Source: Caulobacteraceae bacterium (GTDB taxonomy: Bacteria; Pseudomonadota; Alphaproteobacteria; Caulobacterales; Caulobacteraceae). Taken from it: 9,135 bases of DNA. The position numbers and the translations under genes are program-made. Location: assembly GCA_025351125.1 (NCBI GenBank), contig JANXWN010000334.1:1-9135 (forward strand). Direction: 5' to 3'. The notes beneath the pieces were generated by a model, which saw nothing but the letters and a program-made list of their open reading frames with translations, did no database searches and had not been told where the DNA came from. The number at the start of each line of letters is the position of its first letter. The stretch's first letter is position 1. Below are positions 7,178 to 9,135 of this stretch, in pieces.

Positions 7178-7668
7178 GTTCGCGTGTCGTGGTGGCCCTG
7201 CGGGTGCGCGCGACGCCGGAACGGGCGTTCGCCGCCTTTACCCAGGAGATCGGGACGTGGTGGCGGCCTAACGGCCTATTCGCGTTCACGCCGCGTGAGC
7301 CGGGGGTGATTTCATTTGAGAGTGGTCAGGGCGGTCGGCTGATCGAAACGCGGTCCAATGGCAAGATTTTCGAAATCGGCGAAATTCGCGTTTGGGATCC
7401 GCCACGAAGACTGGCGTTCGGCTGGCGTCAGGCGACCTTCGCGGCCGCTCAAAATACGCAGGTCGAAGTTCGCTTCGAAACGGTTGACGGCGAAACCCGC
7501 ATTACCGTCGAGCACAGCGGATGGGATAGTATTCCGGCGACGCACGTCGCGCGCCACGGATTTGCCGACGCCGTCTTCCTGCGCCGCCATGGCGAATGGT
7601 GGCAGGCCCTGCTATCGGCCTGCCAGACAATACTCGCGCGCGATGAGCTTGAAACCGATGACCGATAG
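7174..7668 (+). CDS. SRPBCC/AHSA1-family ligand-binding-fold protein
   Basis: This 164-residue protein is of the START-like SRPBCC superfamily, Aha1 C-terminal-like (AHSA1/COG3832) group. These are helix-grip folds with a deep hydrophobic pocket. Visible family features are the opening strand VVVALRVRATPERAFAAF, the TWWRP pair (about 28-32), the ETRSNGKIFEIGEIRVWDPPRRLAFGW block, the ETRITVEHSGW strand and a closing helix containing GEWWQALL. No catalytic role can be read off. ATG 7174 forms an ATGA overlap with the repressor stop. GGAGG (7168-7172) sits only one base before it, unusually close, so translation probably depends on coupling to the upstream gene. An in-frame ATG at 7120 would add 18 residues from inside the repressor gene and is less likely. 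It may bind the same compound the neighbouring transporter exports; that is inference. Confidence 0.88.
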   Translation: MSSRVVVALRVRATPERAFAAFTQEIGTWWRPNGLFAFTPREPGVISFESGQGGRLIETRSNGKIFEIGEIRVWDPPRRLAFGWRQATFAAAQNTQVEVRFETVDGETRITVEHSGWDSIPATHVARHGFADAVFLRRHGEWWQALLSACQTILARDELETDDR

Positions 7669-8977
7669 CCCGACCCCCAACGACCAGCCAAAGCCGCGCG
7701 CGGCGGCATTCGGCTTCGTGTTCGCCACGTCGTTGATGAACGCGATCTCGTTCGGCATCATGATTCCGATCCTGCCCAATCTCATCAAACAGTTCGCCGG
7801 CGGCGACACGGCGTCGGCGTCGCAGTGGGCGACCCTGTTCGGGGCCACCTGGGGGGCGATGCAATTTGTCTCCGGACCGATGCTCGGCATGTTGTCGGAC
7901 CGATTCGGCCGTCGGCCGGTGATCCTGGTGTCGATCTTCGGCCTGTTCGTCGACTTTCTGTTCATGGCCTTCGCGCCGACGCTGGCTTGGCTCTTTCTGG
8001 GGCGAATTCTCAATGGCATGACCGCCGCGACCTTTTCCACCACCAACGCCTATGTCGCCGACATCACGGCGCCGGACCAACGCGCCCGTAATTTCGGCCT
8101 GCTCGGCTCCGCCTTCGGCTTCGGCTTCATGATCGGCCCCAGCATCGGCGGCGTTCTGGGCGAAATCAGCCTGCGCACGCCGTTCATCGCCGCCGCCGCG
8201 CTGTGCGCGATCAACTGGATCTATGGTTTCATTGTCCTGCCCGAATCCCTGCCGCCGGAAAAGCGGGTCAAGGTGTTCGACTGGCGCCGCGCCAATCCGC
8301 TCGGCTCACTGATCTTCCTGCATCAGCGCCGGGATCTTCTGGGCCTGGCCACGGTGGGCTTCCTGTTCCAGCTCGCCCACACCGTTCTGCCGGCGGTGTT
8401 CGTGCTCTACGCCGGCTACCGCTATCATTGGAGCCCGATCACCTTCGGCCTGGCCTTCATGGCGTCTGGCGCGTGCATGATCTTTGTCCAGGTCGTCCTG
8501 GTGGCGCCGGTGGTCAAGGCCGTCGGCGAGCGTGGCGCCGTCTTGCTGGGCGCGAGTTTCGGCGCGATCGCCTTTATCGTCTATGGCTTCGCCTCGCAGC
8601 CATGGATGTACCTGGCCGACACACCGCTGTTCGCCCTGATCGGGCTTCTGCAGCCGGGCCTGATGGGGCTGATGAGCCGCCGTGTAGGGCCAAGCCACCA
8701 AGGACAGCTACAGGGCGCCAATCAGAGCCTGCAAGGCATTGCCTCCATCGTGGGGCCGATGGTGTTCGGCCTGACTTTCGCCTGGTCGATCCGCAACAAC
8801 GCGGTCCTTCACTTGCCGGGTTTGGCGATCCTGCTGGCGGCGGGCTTGCTCGTTCTGGCCTTGTTGATCGGCCTGCGTGTCGCCAGACCCGAAACAAGTT
8901 CCCGACCCCTGACGAAATCAGGCGTTGTTTTCTCTTCTCCCGCCGGGGGAAGCGACTCGGCGTCAGCCGAGCGGTAG
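7658..8977 (+). CDS. TetA-like MFS multidrug/H+ antiporter (DHA1 type)
   Basis: This 439-residue inner-membrane protein of the major facilitator superfamily resembles TetA-type exporters, which exchange a drug for protons. Hydrophobic segments consistent with 12 helices run through the protein. Motif A is GMLSDRFGRRP (77-87, with D81). R116 in LGRILNG matches motif B. The antiporter motif C lies at GFGFMIGPSIGGVLG (154-168). The middle loop after VLPESLPPEKR separates the two halves. The family resemblance is to the TCR/Tet group, but tetracycline as substrate is not implied. ATG 7658 overlaps the preceding gene by 11 bases. ATG 7643, in frame and five codons upstream, is a possible alternative; neither has a strong ribosome site. 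The last residues, about F425 to R439, are encoded by repeat copy B and are rich in Ser, Ala and Gly, so the natural C-terminus has apparently been replaced or extended. Confidence 0.9.
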   Translation: MTDSPTPNDQPKPRAAAFGFVFATSLMNAISFGIMIPILPNLIKQFAGGDTASASQWATLFGATWGAMQFVSGPMLGMLSDRFGRRPVILVSIFGLFVDFLFMAFAPTLAWLFLGRILNGMTAATFSTTNAYVADITAPDQRARNFGLLGSAFGFGFMIGPSIGGVLGEISLRTPFIAAAALCAINWIYGFIVLPESLPPEKRVKVFDWRRANPLGSLIFLHQRRDLLGLATVGFLFQLAHTVLPAVFVLYAGYRYHWSPITFGLAFMASGACMIFVQVVLVAPVVKAVGERGAVLLGASFGAIAFIVYGFASQPWMYLADTPLFALIGLLQPGLMGLMSRRVGPSHQGQLQGANQSLQGIASIVGPMVFGLTFAWSIRNNAVLHLPGLAILLAAGLLVLALLIGLRVARPETSSRPLTKSGVVFSSPAGGSDSASAER

Positions 8978-9071
8978 GGGGCGCCGCTGCACCAAAAGAT
9001 CGCGCGGCGAGAGCCCCCTTCGTCTCGCGCGAGAAGGCGCGATCCACTTCCCTCAAAAGGGGAAGAGAAAG
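8929..9071. repeat. Palindromic repeat element, copy B, overlapping the MFS gene end
   Basis: This element of about 143 bases is bounded by a perfect 9-bp terminal inverted repeat, TTTCTCTTC (8929-8937) and GAAGAGAAA (9062-9070). Inside are an end hairpin CTTCTCCC/GGGGGAAG (8934-8941 with 8945-8952, one G-T pair), CTCGGC/GCCGAG (8956-8961 with 8966-8971), GATCGCGC/GCGCGATC (8998-9005 with 9037-9044), the 12-base palindrome TCTCGCGCGAGA (9023-9034), and a right-end hairpin CTTCCCT/GGGGAAG (9047-9053 with 9059-9065). The order of parts parallels copy A at 1309-1464. The MFS stop codon at 8975-8977 lies within it. Its hairpins might also end transcription of the operon, although there is no T-run. 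It contains no gene of its own. Confidence 0.5.
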
Positions 9072-9135
9072 ATTTGGAGACGCGCTTCTCTCCCCGCCGG
9101 CGCCTTGATTGCGTCGGAAGCCTCTGGGAAACTCA

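Noticed and set aside
9084..9104. Start of a third repeat copy (CTTCTC-CCCGCCGG-like sequence) after copy B.
   Set aside because: The resemblance covers only about 15 GC-rich bases and the window ends soon after, so it cannot be supported.
8203..9108. Second plus-strand frame of about 300 codons overlapping the MFS gene.
   Set aside because: It is a shifted reading of the transporter with Arg/Pro/Gly-rich sequence and no domain; the MFS frame has clear motifs and helices.

Overview
The window is GC-rich, densely coding chromosomal DNA that reads as an alphaproteobacterium. The evidence is recA followed directly by alaS, protein sequences of alphaproteobacterial character, and a recA operator resembling the SOS boxes known from that class. 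A Rhodospirillales-type member is my best guess, but it rests on recalled sequence style and was not tested by a search. No stretch longer than about 300 bases lacks a gene, and I see no rRNA, tRNA, CRISPR array, IS transposase or phage gene.

Left part (1-4132): a short leader with a candidate LexA-controlled promoter (about 100-135), then recA (219-1289), a 190-base gap largely filled by a palindromic repeat element (about 1309-1464), then full-length alaS (1481-4132). These are housekeeping genes for recombination/SOS induction and alanine charging of tRNA. Bases 1-99 hold nothing I can name.

Middle part (4133-6225): a HSL/family-IV alpha/beta hydrolase on the plus strand (4256-5167) converges with a minus-strand kinase-fold phosphotransferase (5143-6225), and their 3' ends overlap by 25 bases. 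Both are enzymes of unknown small-molecule substrate.

Right part (6226-8977): a 167-base divergent intergenic region with a perfect TTGACA and AT-rich DNA precedes a tightly packed plus-strand operon. It encodes a VOC (glyoxalase/bleomycin-resistance fold) protein, an ArsR-type winged-helix repressor, an SRPBCC/AHSA1 ligand-binding-fold protein and a TetA-like MFS drug/H+ antiporter. Every junction overlaps (4, 4 and about 11 bases), so the four proteins are probably made together. The likely logic is a self-regulated small-molecule response: two binding or detoxifying folds, one repressor and one exporter. The ligand cannot be read from sequence.

Right edge (8978-9135): a second palindromic repeat (about 8929-9071) of the same layout as the one between recA and alaS. 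It runs into the MFS gene and supplies its last roughly 15 codons. Bases 9072-9135 hold no recognisable gene. Overall this is mostly an ordinary region. I do not see a clearly new biological system; the points most worth a second look are the repeat pair, the transporter tail built from it, and the four-gene coupled operon with its candidate operator.
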